Below are positions 12,801 to 22,796 of a DNA stretch of 64,000 nt, piece after piece. The DNA comes from Hepsetus odoe (taxonomy: Eukaryota > Chordata > Actinopteri > Characiformes > Hepsetidae). Positions within the stretch are counted from its first letter, which is position 1, and each line of letters begins with the position of its first letter. The position numbers were made by a program, and so were the translations under genes. The notes below the pieces were generated by a model, which ran no database searches, had not been told where the DNA came from, and saw only the letters and a program-made list of their open reading frames with translations. The stretch covers positions 2,563,724-2,627,723 of the forward strand of contig CM029367.1 in NCBI GenBank assembly GCA_017165825.1, given 5' to 3'.

Positions 12801-15800
12801 TTGTGAACACACACCACATAGTAACACCACAATGAAATGCAACCCCTGTGTTTAAAACACACACGGTGCCGTAGTGGGCAGCCATATCCAGCACCCGAGG
12901 AGCAGTGATGGGGACGGTACCTTGCTCACCTACTGGTCCAGGATTCAAACCAATGGCCTTCTGATCCAGGGGCCTAGACCCTTAACTCTAGACCAGTGCT
13001 GCTCAAGCTTTTCAAGTTTGAAAATATGCATAAAAAATATGGATGAGCCTAAAAATGTTGGCAATTTTGTGCAGTACCGGATTTTTTTTGCAATTTTTTC
13101 CATTATTGACAGATATATTTGTGAATGATGGCGACTAATGTGTCTTTTTTATTTAGAGAGAACGCCTGTTAACATAACGGCTCCCGTTTAGGTGTCGCCA
13201 CAGCGGATCATCCGTTTCCTCACCCTGACCTCCGCATCTTCCTCCATCAAACTGACCCCCTGTCCTCTCTCACCACGCCCATAAATGGATCAAAGATGGT
13301 AACAAGGGCATATCGCTCCGACTGAAACGGCAGCCTAATAAAGGCGTCGGCGTCGAATACTTCAGCGCTCCATTCAGAGATTTCTGTAAAGGGTTGGGAG
13401 AGAAAACACTTAAAAATTTAATGACTCAGCGCCATCCAGTAGGGAGGCTGGTCTGCACCAGGGCCGTGATAAATGAGCTCTTTAATATTTGACGAGTTTC
13501 TTAAGAAGATCTCATTACTGGGTCCTAAATAATCTGTGACCATCAAGGCCTCGATGGGGATCTATTGAGCCGATGATATTGAAAAATGTAGCTCATAGTT
13601 CCCTGCCTGCCCTGCTTCCAGAGCGAGATTTGATATCTCCTTCTTGGTCCCTCTGATAAAGATCAAGAGGACAGCAGAACCGCTGCAGCGTCCAAATGAG
13701 CAACTTCAGTTTTGTTGATGCCAAATTTGTCTTTTTTATTTAGAATCTTCTATGCTAATATGATCAATGCTAATTTTTACTTTAATACTCTCAGTACATT
13801 CCTGTACTTTTTACTTTACACTCTCAGTACATTCCTGTACTTTTTAATTTACACTCTCAGAACATAACTGTACTTTTTACTTTAAACTCTCAGTACATTC
13901 CTGTACTTTATTTTGCACTCTCAATACATTCCTGTACTTTTTACTTTAATACTATCAGAACATTCCTGTACTTTTTACTTTACACTCTCAGTACATTCCT
14001 GTACTTTTTACTTTACACTCTCAGTACATTTCTGTACTTTTTACTTTATACTCTCAGTACATTGCTCTACTTTTTACTTTACACTCTCAGTACATTCCTG
14101 TACTTTTTACTTTACACTCTCAGTACATTCCTGTACTTTTTACTTTACACTCTCAGTACATGGCTCTACTTTTTACTTTACATTCTCAGTACATTCCTGT
14201 ACTTTTTACTTTATACTCTCAGTAAATTCCTGTACTTTTTACTTTTATACTCTCAGTACATTGCTGTTTTTTTTACTTTTATACTCCGAGTACATCCCCG
14301 TACTTTCTTACACAAGTATCTGTGCTCCTACTTTTGCCATGTCTGATGTATCTTAAAACCATCCCTTTTATTCCTAACATTGTATGTAATTGCTGAGAAG
14401 AGAGGGAATAAAAGTAATTTCAGCATTCCATATCTAGGTTTGAAGTATTGCTTTCTGTGGGATGGAAGATGACCTGAAGATGCAAGAAACCTGCATATTT
14501 TGCATAAAACCCCAAAACAGGGTTCATAATGGGATGTGAGTGATTCCAGTATCCATTTCAGAGCTAATGCCAGTGATTGCCTTTCATTTAAAAGGACGTT
14601 ACATGTTGGTCCACTGGTGTAAAGTTTATCTGTTGGTACTCATCAATCTTCAGTGATCACTCTCTGCCCACAAGACTTTTCTCTAAAGCCTTTTGTGGAT
14701 ATTTTGTCAATTTTTTTGTAACAATGCTACATTAATCGCATAGCACAGGAGTTGCCATTTTCCCCGCTGAAGATGAACTCTCCCTGCTGGACGCTTTCTC
14801 AGATTGGACTATTGATTACTTCATCTTTTGCTCATATCTCCTCACTTCCAGTGAGAATCCTCTCCATGACCTTGGCCGTGCAGCTAAATATTTTATAGGC
14901 TGCTTCTGAGCAAAACATCCAGTAAATGGACAAGCTCCGAAGCAAACATCATCGTGATTCTCTCAGCCCCTCTTGGGCATTTCGATTACTTTGTACATGC
15001 CATTGCCTGGTTCCTCCACTGTACATGTTCCATCACTCACTTCTAGACAGATTGTCTGGATCCTTTATAGAGCAAGTTGGATACCAAGTGTCCTTGTATA
15101 ACTTATGAAAAAGCATTATACGTTGATGTTAATAAGCTTTTCTAACCCTGCTGGAAAACACGTGCCCTTTCAGCCGACCAATCTCAGCCCAGTCCTCTAA
15201 AAAAACAGCAAAATAAGAGCCAGCTCACCTTTAACTCCTCCTGTATGCGTTCCTCTTCACGTTTAGCTGCTTTTCTGTCTTCTGCTTCCTCCTTCCACCT
15301 TCCTGCTACCAGTCGGGCTTTCTCTTTAGCTACAGCGTCCCTGAACTTCTGCTTGATTTCTGCCTCTTTCTTTTGCCTTTGGGGGAAAGAAGATACAAGG
15401 AGATTTAGCCTTTTGCCAAGTATCTGTAAAAATAAATTGCCAAATAAAGTGTACCCTCATATGGTCTATAGTGTTAATATAACATACAGTTCTGTGCAAA
15501 AGTCTTGAGTCAACCCTCATTCTCTCACAATTAGCTTCCAAGATCCAGTTTTCCAGAGCTTCCTGAAGGACAGTGTTGTTGTCTCTCATGTTCAGTCCAG
15601 TCTCTGTACCTGAGCAGTTCTCCAGATCTTCCTGAAGGACAGTGTTGTTGTCTCTCATTTTCAGTCCAGTCTCTGTACCTGAGCAGTTTGATTGTTTTTT
15701 GTTGGTTGGTAAATATTTGGCAACGCTTTCCTGTAGAGTGATGTTCATGAGCCTGCATTACATTTGCATGAGCAAAAGATTTATTAAAGTTTTATTCCAA

Positions 15801-16702
15801 CAAACTTTGCTTGTCATAAATTCAATATTCATCAGTGTCACTCCCAGAAACCCTGTATTTTAAATACATGTATATTCATTTCACTTTTCATCTTATCATC
15901 CATGGGGCAGAGGTGGTCTAGTGTTTAGGGACGAGGCCCCAGGATTGGAAGGTCGTGGGTTTGAATTCCAGACCAGTAGGTTCCCCTGAGATACCTTTGA
16001 GCAAGGTACCGTCCACATCACTGCTCCCCGGGTGCTTTAAATAGAAGCTCCCTATTGCACAGTGTGGGTAAAATGCAGAGGTTGAATTTCGCTCACTCAC
16101 CAGAGTTCTTGTGCTTCTAACTGGGCCTGTCGCCGGGCTTTCTCCTCAATCAGCGCTGTGATGATCCGCTCATAAGGTTTATCTCCAGGAGCTTCCCCCA
16201 TCACCCACACCCATACCTCTCCATCGCTCCCATGCAGCCACTGGACACTCTTCCTTTCACCTGGCAAAGACAGCAGATGAATTATCTCAGAACTGTTGCA
16301 TGTCACTTAACATCACTAGGCACCCCTACTATAATTTTGCTGTTCTTGGACACTCATGCAAGACTTGATATTTAGTTGGACCAGACACAGTACCGTCCAA
16401 AAGCTCTGAGCCCCTCGTTTCTTCATATTTTGCTTGCAAAGATCCAGATTTTCTTTACCATGTCCAGACTTTCTCTACCATTGAGGAACAGTTGAAGGGA
16501 GTCTGGATGGCCAACTAGACTCACCCTCTTGTTGCGGTGAAACCGGGCATCTCTTCCAAACTTCTTCCCCAGTCTCACGCTCTTCCCAGCGTCGTACCTG
16601 CTCCTGACGGATCTTGTAGAACAGGATCTGCTTCTGTTCCTCGTTTAGCTCAGCCAGCAGCTCCGGCTCCACGTACATATCCTGAAGGATCTGCTGCATC
16701 AT
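5388..16702 (-). CDS. sh2d4b: SH2 domain-containing protein 4B-like (SH2D4B), eight coding exons
   Basis: Cytosolic adaptor that binds phosphotyrosine through a C-terminal SH2 domain. Exons in transcript order: 16702-16525, 16260-16101, 15376-15229, 12318-12180, 11421-11130, 9835-9708, 6695-6475, 5480-5388. All junctions are GT-AG and phases agree throughout, giving 452 residues and a TAG stop. The start is the first ATG of the ATG ATG pair at 16697-16702, because MMQQILQDMYVEPELLAEL matches the SH2D4 N-terminus. Residues 61-100 carry the family block VQWLHGSDGEVWVWVMGE. Residues about 100-240 are a charged helical/coiled-coil segment rich in E, K and R. The SH2 domain begins at WFHG (346-349), with the pTyr-binding Arg371 in FLVRVSE, and runs nearly to the end. 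Coil residues and the SH2 core fit SH2D4B better than SH2D4A, judged from memory of the human proteins. No frameshift or stop was seen. Introns are full of mobile elements. Confidence 0.93.
6384..6426 (+). mobile_element. SINE 3' fragment in SH2D4B intron 7
   Basis: 'gagtttcacaataac' followed by 'tcactttcacttcacttta', the tail of the window's SINE family. It lies about 50 bases from the exon 7 donor. Confidence 0.5.
6475..6695 (-). CDS. sh2d4b: SH2D4B coding exon 7 (SH2 core)
   Basis: 221 bases, residues 349-422. Contains FITREESEKLL, EGSFLVRVSERIWGYTLSY with the pTyr-contact Arg371, HFLIDAS and SFLGVDQNRHATLTDLI. Acceptor ttccctgcag|GG, donor CACAAG|GTAGGC. Confidence 0.95.
7032..7118 (+). 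mobile_element. tRNA-derived SINE, 5'- and internally truncated
   Basis: Starts at 'caaggtaccgtctccatcag' and ends in 'cgtcactttcacttt'. Lies in SH2D4B intron 6. Confidence 0.65.
7200..7436 (-). mobile_element. tRNA-derived SINE, nearly full length
   Basis: Reverse-orientation copy from the (GAAAGT)n tail at 7200 to the A-box end 'cactaggccaccg'. Lies in SH2D4B intron 6, next to a second copy in the same orientation. Confidence 0.85.
7437..7624 (-). mobile_element. tRNA-derived SINE, tail missing
   Basis: Second copy joined directly to the preceding one. It runs from 'ggacctctgcacttgaccta' to 'accaccgctgcccc' without the GAAAGT tail, giving a head-to-tail SINE pair. Confidence 0.85.
9708..9835 (-). 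CDS. sh2d4b: SH2D4B coding exon 6
   Basis: 128 bases, residues 306-349. Encodes the last linker part and SH2 entry KRAGYERNSDTVAPWFHG. The polypyrimidine tract before its acceptor (tctctgtctctgcag) is the end of a (CT)n microsatellite. Donor CACG|GTAAAG. Confidence 0.92.
9838..9903. repeat. (GA)n microsatellite at the exon 6 acceptor
   Basis: An imperfect GA run. On the gene's strand it is a CT run ending at the splice acceptor of SH2D4B exon 6, so it serves as the polypyrimidine tract. Confidence 0.9.
9945..10650 (-). mobile_element. RTE-like LINE, 3' part
   Basis: The + strand reads 'ggggtcaccacagca' at the 3' end and then back through the reverse-transcriptase C-terminus. Recognisable minus-strand pieces include KVYRTVVRPAMLYGL, ELEVSELKMLRFELGVT and KMDRKDIRRTARV. 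The frame is broken by several shifts. It lies in SH2D4B intron 5 and is transcribed in the same sense as the gene. Confidence 0.85.
11130..11421 (-). CDS. sh2d4b: SH2D4B coding exon 5
   Basis: The largest exon, 292 bases, residues 209-306. Opens with RRSKAADEEMTRKARLARDE, the conserved end of the SH2D4 coil, then turns into a low-complexity basic, Gln- and Pro-rich linker before the SH2 domain. Acceptor attttgcag|TG, donor ACAG|GTGAGC. Confidence 0.92.
11638..11900 (-). mobile_element. tRNA-derived SINE in SH2D4B intron 4
   Basis: Tail 'gaaagtgaaaagtgaaagtg', body 'aacgaaattggacctctgc' and 'ggtaccttgctcaaggg', B box 'gggaatcgaacccacaat', then a diverged head near 'ccacagggccact'. Confidence 0.85.
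12180..12318 (-). CDS. sh2d4b: SH2D4B coding exon 4
   Basis: 139 bases, residues 163-209, starting KREEEERQRGEEEVRRVEEK and ending NKEWEEQ plus the first base of Leu209. Continues the coiled-coil region. Acceptor tgcatgcag|AAG, donor CAAT|GTGAGT. Confidence 0.93.
12766..13000 (-). mobile_element. tRNA-derived SINE in SH2D4B intron 3
   Basis: Starts with 'agtgaaagtgaagtgaaagc' and ends 'tctagaccagtgctgc'. The segment after 'ggtaccttgctcacc' is shortened. Confidence 0.8.
13170..13290 (-). mobile_element. RTE-like LINE 3' end fragment
   Basis: 'ggctcccgtttaggtgtcgc' followed by 'cacagcggatcatccg' and 'tcctctctcaccacgcccat' is the common 3' end of the RTE-like family in this window. Only about 120 bases are kept. 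Confidence 0.75.
13783..14325. repeat. 33-bp minisatellite in SH2D4B intron 3, about 16 units
   Basis: Unit 'tactttttactttacactct' plus 'cagtacattcctg', 33 bp long. Because 33 is divisible by 3, one + strand frame stays open for up to 147 codons with an 11-residue period (SVHSCTFYFTL). No splice, start or homology evidence supports a protein. On SH2D4B's own strand the array has no long open frame. Confidence 0.92.
15229..15376 (-). CDS. sh2d4b: SH2D4B coding exon 3
   Basis: 148 bases, residues 113-162, beginning QKKEAEIKQKFRDAVAKEKA and ending EERIQEELK. Highly charged helical segment. Acceptor cccccaaag|G, donor AAG|GTGAGC. Confidence 0.93.
15484..15745 (+). mobile_element. Tc1-like non-autonomous element, partial (SH2D4B intron 2)
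   Basis: Begins with the terminal motif 'acagttctgtgcaaaagtct' and contains two tandem copies of a segment of about 75 bp ('cttcctgaaggacagtgttg' to 'tctctgtacctgagcagtt'). Related pieces occur near 16.4, 16.8, 22.8 and 59.5 kb. The right terminus is not seen. Confidence 0.6.
15905..16090 (+). mobile_element. tRNA-derived SINE abutting SH2D4B exon 2
   Basis: Head 'ggggcagaggtggtctagtg', B box 'gggtttgaattccagacc', body 'gcaaggtaccgtccacatca', ending at 'aggttgaatttcg' without the ACTTTC tail. It is antisense to the gene. Its 3' edge is about ten bases from the exon 2 donor. Confidence 0.85.
16101..16260 (-). CDS. sh2d4b: SH2D4B coding exon 2
   Basis: 160 bases, phase 1 in and phase 2 out, residues 60-113. 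Carries the tryptophan-rich SH2D4 block (VQWLHG, EVWVWVMGE, GDKPYE). The acceptor is ttgccag|GT and the donor CTCTG|GTGAGT. A SINE in the following intron starts only about ten bases after the donor. Confidence 0.93.
16385..16510 (+). mobile_element. Tc1-like non-autonomous element, left part
   Basis: 'acacagtaccgtccaaaagc' then 'gcttgcaaagatccagattt' and 'ccattgaggaacagtt' align with the reverse complement of the copy at 22.8-23.2 kb. Lies in SH2D4B intron 1, just downstream of exon 1. Confidence 0.6.
16525..16702 (-). CDS. sh2d4b: SH2D4B coding exon 1
   Basis: Encodes residues 1-59 plus the first base of Gly60. The donor is GAG G|GTGAGT. The upstream frame stays open for 20 more codons, but the SH2D4 family starts at MxQQIL, so the ATG at 16702 is chosen. 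The exon lies between two pieces of the same Tc1-like small element. Confidence 0.92.
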
Positions 16703-16779
16703 CCTGACCACGGTCAGCTGGACATCGAGATGGAACTGGGATAAAATATTCCAGTCAAACAATCAAACATTACCTTGTC

Positions 16780-17085
16780 ATCCTGATCTCAGCCAACGTT
16801 TTTGGTTCTCATTTTCAGAGCGGTCCCTCTACCTGACCAGTTTCAGAGGACTGTTGGTTAAACCACACGGTGACCTACATATAAATCCCTCAAGCAGAAC
16901 AAAGCCGTCCACATGATCAGACTGGTGATTAGTTTCCTGCTGATGCTGAGTGGTTTGAACCCCTTTATCTAGAACCTTATATCTTTAGACACTTCGCAGT
17001 CTGTTGAAATAAAACATTCATTCCCATTCTCTAATTTAATCCACTCAATATGCCAGAGATAAGCCTGACAGGCAGAAAATAGCAT
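16780..17085 (+). mobile_element. Tc1-like non-autonomous element, right part
   Basis: 'ggttctcattttcagagcgg' through 'caagcagaacaaagccgtcc' and 'cctttatctagaaccttata' matches the copy at 59.46-59.83 kb. Lies just 5' of SH2D4B exon 1, so it may overlap the promoter or 5' UTR. Confidence 0.6.
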
Positions 17086-18370
17086 TTCTGCACCAACATG
17101 TTGAGTCCCAAGACCATTCCACAATACTTTGCTATTTTAAAATGAGAGAAATTGACCAAAGATTTCCTTTAACACACCTCAGTTATCTCCAAGAATCTCC
17201 ATGCTAGTTGTTGTTGGTTCCTCAGATCCCTCAGTGTTGAACCAGCAAGTCTCTGACCATGTCACTGAAGCTTGGACCAAAACTGGCTTGACTTTGATGA
17301 ATGAGACGATCCAGGTCCATGTCCAAAATGCTGAATTAGGCCTGTATGACTTTTTCTGCGTTGTGAAGACCCTTGTTCCTGCTTCTCTGTGCTGCTACTG
17401 AGGACGGGTGGAGGCTACTGTCAACCTACACCGCTGAAGCAAAAGATGCCACTGCAACTGGATCTGTGTGTGAGTGAGAAGAGCCAGAGGGACTGAATGA
17501 CAGATTGGTGGCATCAGGGAGTGATAATGCATGTTGAAAGCCTCTTGGCCATCCCACATGGAAAGGAAATGCACCATTTTCCCATCTAACTCCCTGCTTT
17601 TTATTATGCACCAGCAATAATTCTTTGAGAAGGCATGAAGAGAGTTCCGCTTCTCCACTTCATTCCCATTAATGCCTGGAAATGCCTTTTTAATATAGCG
17701 AAAATAACTCGTTATAATTCCGCTCCCTGAGTGGGGATATTAAGACGTCAGCGATGAAAGTCGTCCCGCGAAAGTGCGCTCACGGTGAGCAGGTAAATTA
17801 TGCATCACCCTGACATGTGCTCTTTGCTCACTTTGAGTCTTCAAACCCAAAAATTGCACGGCAAACCAAACGCCAGCTGAATTCAGAAGCTGCAAAGACT
17901 GACATTAATTGCTCTTAAATTGCCCTCTGGAGGGAGGCACTCCTTAACGATGAAAGGATTGAATAGCAAAGTCAATTTTTGATGTTGGTAAATAGAGGCG
18001 AGTGAGGAGAGACCTCATTCAGGATAAAGAGACGACTCCTCAGCTTCTGTCGTTAGGTTGACTGCTCATTTCTCCCTAAACTCATCAATACGTTTTTACG
18101 GGCACCACCTTGGCCTGGACTCATGGGCTAATTGCACCGCCATTAATTATGGTTAAATATTGTCATCATTATCATTGTTTTTGCTAACAAATCTATAAGC
18201 CCTAGATTACTTATGTCAATGTTCACTGCTCTGGTATCATGAGTACATCTCCATTTTGGTTGGCACAATGTCATAGTCTTACTTCTAAATGTTTTCTAAT
18301 TTCTAAATAATCTGGGGATACTTCCTGCCCTTTCCCCATCAAATCTCAAAATATATTGTATGTAAAAATA
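17086..18370. other. upstream flank of SH2D4B, no gene recognised
   Basis: This stretch should hold the SH2D4B promoter and any non-coding 5' exon, but I could not pick out a TATA box, CpG cluster or start site with confidence. Open frames here are short and unsupported. Confidence 0.4.
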
Positions 18371-18373
18371 TCT

Positions 18374-18845
18374 TTCTGTTGTTCCCGTTTAGGGGTCACC
18401 ACAGCAGATCAACAGTCTCCGTTTCTTCCTGTCCTCTGAATCCTCCTCCTTCAAACTGACCACCTCCATGTCCTCTCTCACCACGTCCATAAACCTCCTC
18501 TTTGGTCTTCCTCTTCTCCTCTTTCCTGGCAGCTCCATCTTCAACATCCTCCTCCCGATATACTCCTCGTCTCTCCTCTGGACATGTCCAAACCAACACA
18601 ACCTTGCTTCTCTAACTTTGTCTCCAAAACATCTAACCTGAGCTGTCCCTCTAATATACTCATTTCTAATCCTGTCCACCCTCGCCCAACGAACATCTCA
18701 GCATCTTTAACTCTGACACCTCCAGCTCCGCCTCCTGTCTTTTCATCAGCACCACCAGCACCATCCCATACAACATAGCTGGTCTCACTACTGTCCAGTA
18801 AACCTTCCCTTTTACTCTTTACTGTCACAGATCACTCCAGCCAAT
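18374..18845 (-). mobile_element. RTE-like LINE 3' end
   Basis: A minus-strand frame of 96 codons gives the typical C-terminus of this LINE family: MDRIRNEYIRGTAQVRCFGD, then KVREARLCWFGHVQRRDEEY, GKRRRGRPKRRFMDV and a final CCGDP. The 3' end is 'gacccctaaacgggaacaac'. The element is truncated on its 5' side. Confidence 0.88.
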
Positions 18846-19261
18846 CACTTTTTGCTTCACATGCTAAACTGGCACGTGTTCTATGCTTTAAAGTCCATTT
18901 TCCATCAAGTGTCAGTTAACACTGAAGTGACATCAAAACTCAATAAAAGAACCTTTATGCTAACTGATGCTAAGAGTTCATAGCTGCTCAAGCAGGATCT
19001 TGTCAGGTGTCATGACACGTTCGCATGGATGGAACGAAGCCTTATGAAAATCAAGAAACAATCATATTAAAAGCTCTCTGGGGGCCTACAGACATCGATT
19101 ACAGCAAGGTCAGGACCACCAACCATCCACTAAGGCTAAACATAAGAGTCACAACATAAAGCAGTGGCTTCTGAAATGGAGGGCACGCCCCCTAGAGGGA
19201 GTTGGAATTATTGCAGCACCAAGAAAACACAAACAGATGCCTCCTGCTGCACGCTGTGTAT

Positions 19262-19489
19262 TTGGGCAGTGGAGCCCTAATTTCCAGGATTGGAAATTCA
19301 TGGGTTTGAATCCCAGACTAGTAGGTTGCCCTGAGGTACCCTTGAGCAAGGTACCATCCCCATCAATGCTCCCCGGGCATTTCAAATAGCTGCCCCCTGC
19401 TGCACGGTGTGTATGGGTGAAGTGCAGAGGAAGGTTCACTCTGTGCTGTGCCGTGTTCCACAATGACAGTCAGTCACTTTCACTTTCAC
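19262..19489 (+). mobile_element. tRNA-derived SINE
   Basis: B box 'gggtttgaatcccagact', 'taggttgccctgaggtaccc', 'ctgccccctgctgcacggtg', ending in 'cagtcactttcactttcac'. The A-box region is diverged. Confidence 0.85.
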
Positions 19490-21695
19490 TGTTGCGTTTA
19501 AGAGAAATTTAGCTGAATATTAGCCACTTTCGCTTCAAAGATTGTGGGCTGCAAGGGGGGGCTCAAAAATGATGGACGAAAGGGGGGCGCTGCTGAAAAA
19601 GGTTTGGGAACCCCTGGCATACAACACTGCTTGCTTGTGCTTCCAGAAGGTCATGTTAGCGCACATGTAGGTTTTTGAGGGAATCAGCAAAGGATCAAGA
19701 GAGATTTTTGTCCATGAGTGTTATCAAAGGATAACACTGTTTTATAGAACAGCATTCAGATTAAAATTTGGATTTGAAGATTTTTTCACATGTAATCTCA
19801 TTTTGGTTTGGTTGTGCTCTACAGTGGCACTAAGTGATATTAATCTAGCATAACACGATCTTAACCGAGTTCATTTGTCACTATTTGGAGCAGTCGATTG
19901 GCAGAATGAATAGAAACATCCGGCGGTGTAGCCGCGTGACTCGTACCGTTTTTATCATGTTTATTTCTTTTTCCGTCTCAGATTTCTGCACCAGATACCC
20001 AGAGGCACCAGATGCATCTTGTTACATAGGTTCCTACAGCGTTCACACAACACAGATGCTGGAAATCTGCACTTGCTCCACTGTTCGGTACATTTTCAGG
20101 ATCGTTTCTCAAAAACAATCCAACCGAAAGCGGCTCCGGACATCGAGGCAGATGATTTTGCCTGCTTTATATCCACATCCATCTGTTTTTGGACAGATTT
20201 CAAGCAATTGTTGACAAGCCAAAAGTTATCTAACATTTCTTTGGAAATCCAAGGTATGGGGATTTTGTCCCTTCTCTGGTTCAGCATCCGCTTCTTAAAG
20301 GTGTCCATTGGTCAGGTTCTGACACCGGATGATCACAAACACCCCTCCAACTATTTCCTTCATTCTTCATCATTCAGAGTAAACAAATCCACTCCTAGGG
20401 GAAAAATACAATGCTTGTCCGACTCTTTCGGACGTACAATTAAAGCAACTGAAGACATTTGTCCAAAAGAAGCCATTATTAGGCTGGAAGATAGGGGGCA
20501 GTGTTGAGCTGGCTTTGAATTTTTGACCATCAACAGAAATGAGCTTCTCCCAAACCTGCGACAATCTAAAGCAAGGCCCTCAAACATTAAGGACCAATCA
20601 GAAGCAAGGCTGTCATGGCCAGCCTGGCACTACCTGTCAGTCACAGTCTAGTGCCAGGCTTTGAGTAATGGCGTCTGCACCATATTCTCTCTTGCTCCCA
20701 GGGTGCCTCTCTTTCTCTTTTTCTTTGGCCTGCATGTCTTTTCTCCTCTTTTTTGTCCTATCACTCCATTCCTTCATCTCCTTGCCCTATTCTTTATTAC
20801 CCAGCTGAGTTAATTGGAACAGAAACAGTGGTGACCCTTTTTTTTGTTTGGAGCCTTAATTTATTTAAGGGCTTTAATCCTCGTCTTCTCCCCGTTGAAG
20901 AGACACATTAGGAGTAGAAGATTAGAGCGGAAGGCTGGGGAGGAGAGAGAAAGGGAACGAGAGCAGAACAGCTGGTGGGCAAATTGTAGTTGAAGCACAT
21001 CCTTGCAACTGTTCAAACACTTCATTTAGCCAAAGCCAGACCGCCTGGACTGCAGACACAGTTTGGAACTGCTCACAACAGCCATTCAGCCTGGAAGAAT
21101 GGAGAGATTTCTGTCGTTCTATTGCAAATTCATCCGTCGTTTCACACTTTACAGCGTTCAGACTTCAACCAGGAAGGATTTGTTGGCCTTAGCAGGAATA
21201 TATTTTCTCCTCATCACGAAAACGAGGGAGTGTGAGGGCTCCATCCTCTGAGAGGTGGGAAGAGAGAAAGTGAAAGTGATCAACTGGTCACCAGAAACAA
21301 ATTGCTTCCTTAGATGAAAAGGTAACTCTGGAGTGTGCTGGAGAGAGGATGTCGACTTAGAGAGAGAAACACTGACCGGTCAAAAATCATAATTGTGTAT
21401 CATTTTAAGAATTTAACCCCTAATCAAGCACCATCTCCTTCCTCTCTTCTTCTCATCTTTTGCTTTTCATCTTTTTACCCCATCCACATAGTTTTTTAGG
21501 TTTTAAGGAACTGCTTACAAAATACAGATTTGTTTATTCAAAGTGCAAAACACACAAGACATCCTTGAACATTGTTTACGGGGCAAGAACATCGAGGCTT
21601 ATTCAAATCGTCCCATCACCCGTCTACCTGTTTGGCCTGTCTGTGTAGATTCTCTCTGCTCTTCTTGCATCTGTTATGTTCCTCAAAGTGATGTC
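19490..21695. other. no gene recognised
   Basis: Open frames of 60-160 codons lie at 19885-20587 on both strands. The minus-strand frames show charged stretches (KKRMLNQRRDKIPIPW) that could be relics of an unidentified element or pseudogene, but frames shift between 20096 and 20587 and no family was recognised. Confidence 0.4.
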
Positions 21696-21697
21696 AT

Positions 21698-21871
21698 GTG
21701 ACGGTCTAGTGTTTAGGGACTGGGCCAGTAGGTTGCCCTGAGATACCCTTGAGCAAGGTACCGTCCCCATCACTGCTGCCTGGGTGCTGCTGCATGCTGT
21801 GTGTAGGTTAAAAGCAGAGATTACAGTTCGTTTATGGCTCACTGTGTTGTGTTTCACAATGACAAGAATAA
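21698..21871 (+). mobile_element. tRNA-derived SINE with internal deletion
   Basis: Head 'ggtctagtgtttagggactg' joins directly to 'gccagtaggttgccctgaga', so the B-box segment is deleted. Body and 'gtttcacaatgacaa' follow. An inverted copy begins 58 bases downstream. Confidence 0.82.
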
Positions 21872-21928
21872 TGTATCAACCCCAGGCCTTGCGTATCCGA
21901 ATATGGTCTCAGGTTTTCCTGATGATAA

Positions 21929-22175
21929 GTGAAGTGAAAGTGACTTTTCTTGTCATTGTGAGAATTCACACCACAGCACGCAGTGAACCACAATGAAATT
22001 GGACCTCAGACACACACACGTGCAGCAGGGGGCAGCTATGAAAGCGCCCGGGGAGCAGTGACGGAGACGGTACCTTGCTAAAGGGTACCTCAGGGCAACC
22101 TACTGGTAAGGGGTTTGAAACCACAATCTAACGATCCTGTGGCCGACTCCCTTACCACTAGACCACCGCTGCCCA
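21929..22175 (-). mobile_element. tRNA-derived SINE, full length
   Basis: Tail 'agtgaagtgaaagtgact', 'gggagcagtgacggagacgg', B-box complement 'ggggtttgaaaccacaatct', and head 'ccactagaccaccgctgccc'. Forms an inverted pair with the preceding SINE. Confidence 0.87.
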
Positions 22176-22796
22176 ACCTGTTTTCTTCAACCTGTTTGTG
22201 TAAAATGAACTTTGAGATCAAATTTAATCAAATGTGAAAAGGGGCGTTTTGAGGAACGTTGCTGGACAGGAAATAACTGGAGAGTGGAAATTCTCTTCTC
22301 TTGGTGATTGCATCCCCAGAGCTCTAAGTGAAGAAATCTCCAGCGAATAGAAAATATTTCAAAGAAAGCCAAGCTGAGCAAAGCTTTCGTGGACAAAATG
22401 GTCCATTAATTGAGCGATAGAGAAGCTCTTTCTATCTGCTGAAGGTAGAATATATGTGTCCGTGTGTTTGTCTGTGTCTGAGGGTCATTGCACCCATATA
22501 TGCCCAAGTGACAGGATGCAGGATGCATGAATCATAACTCCCTCAAACACAGCTGTAGACAAGCTCATACTCAGTACTGAAGAACATTAACTGCTCTTGC
22601 TATCTCTTATCTCAATCATTCTTATCATTTCAAATAGAACTAGGCTAAATAAACACGGCTTCGTTCTTAATCATCACCTAGCCAGCGTTCTCTCATCTTG
22701 GTAGCGTTGTGTGAAGGCCATTTTTCTTTCAGGATCAAATGCACCCAGGTATCTCACTTGATAGCTAGAATGTTACACAGATTAAAATAACGGAAC

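Noticed and set aside
13913..14356. Repetitive 147-codon frame that looks like a repeat protein
   Set aside because: Produced by a 33-bp tandem repeat; no signal peptide, start context or homolog.
15326..15748. 140-codon minus frame with an internal duplicated segment
   Set aside because: Part is SH2D4B exon 3; the rest is the duplicated block of a small transposon.
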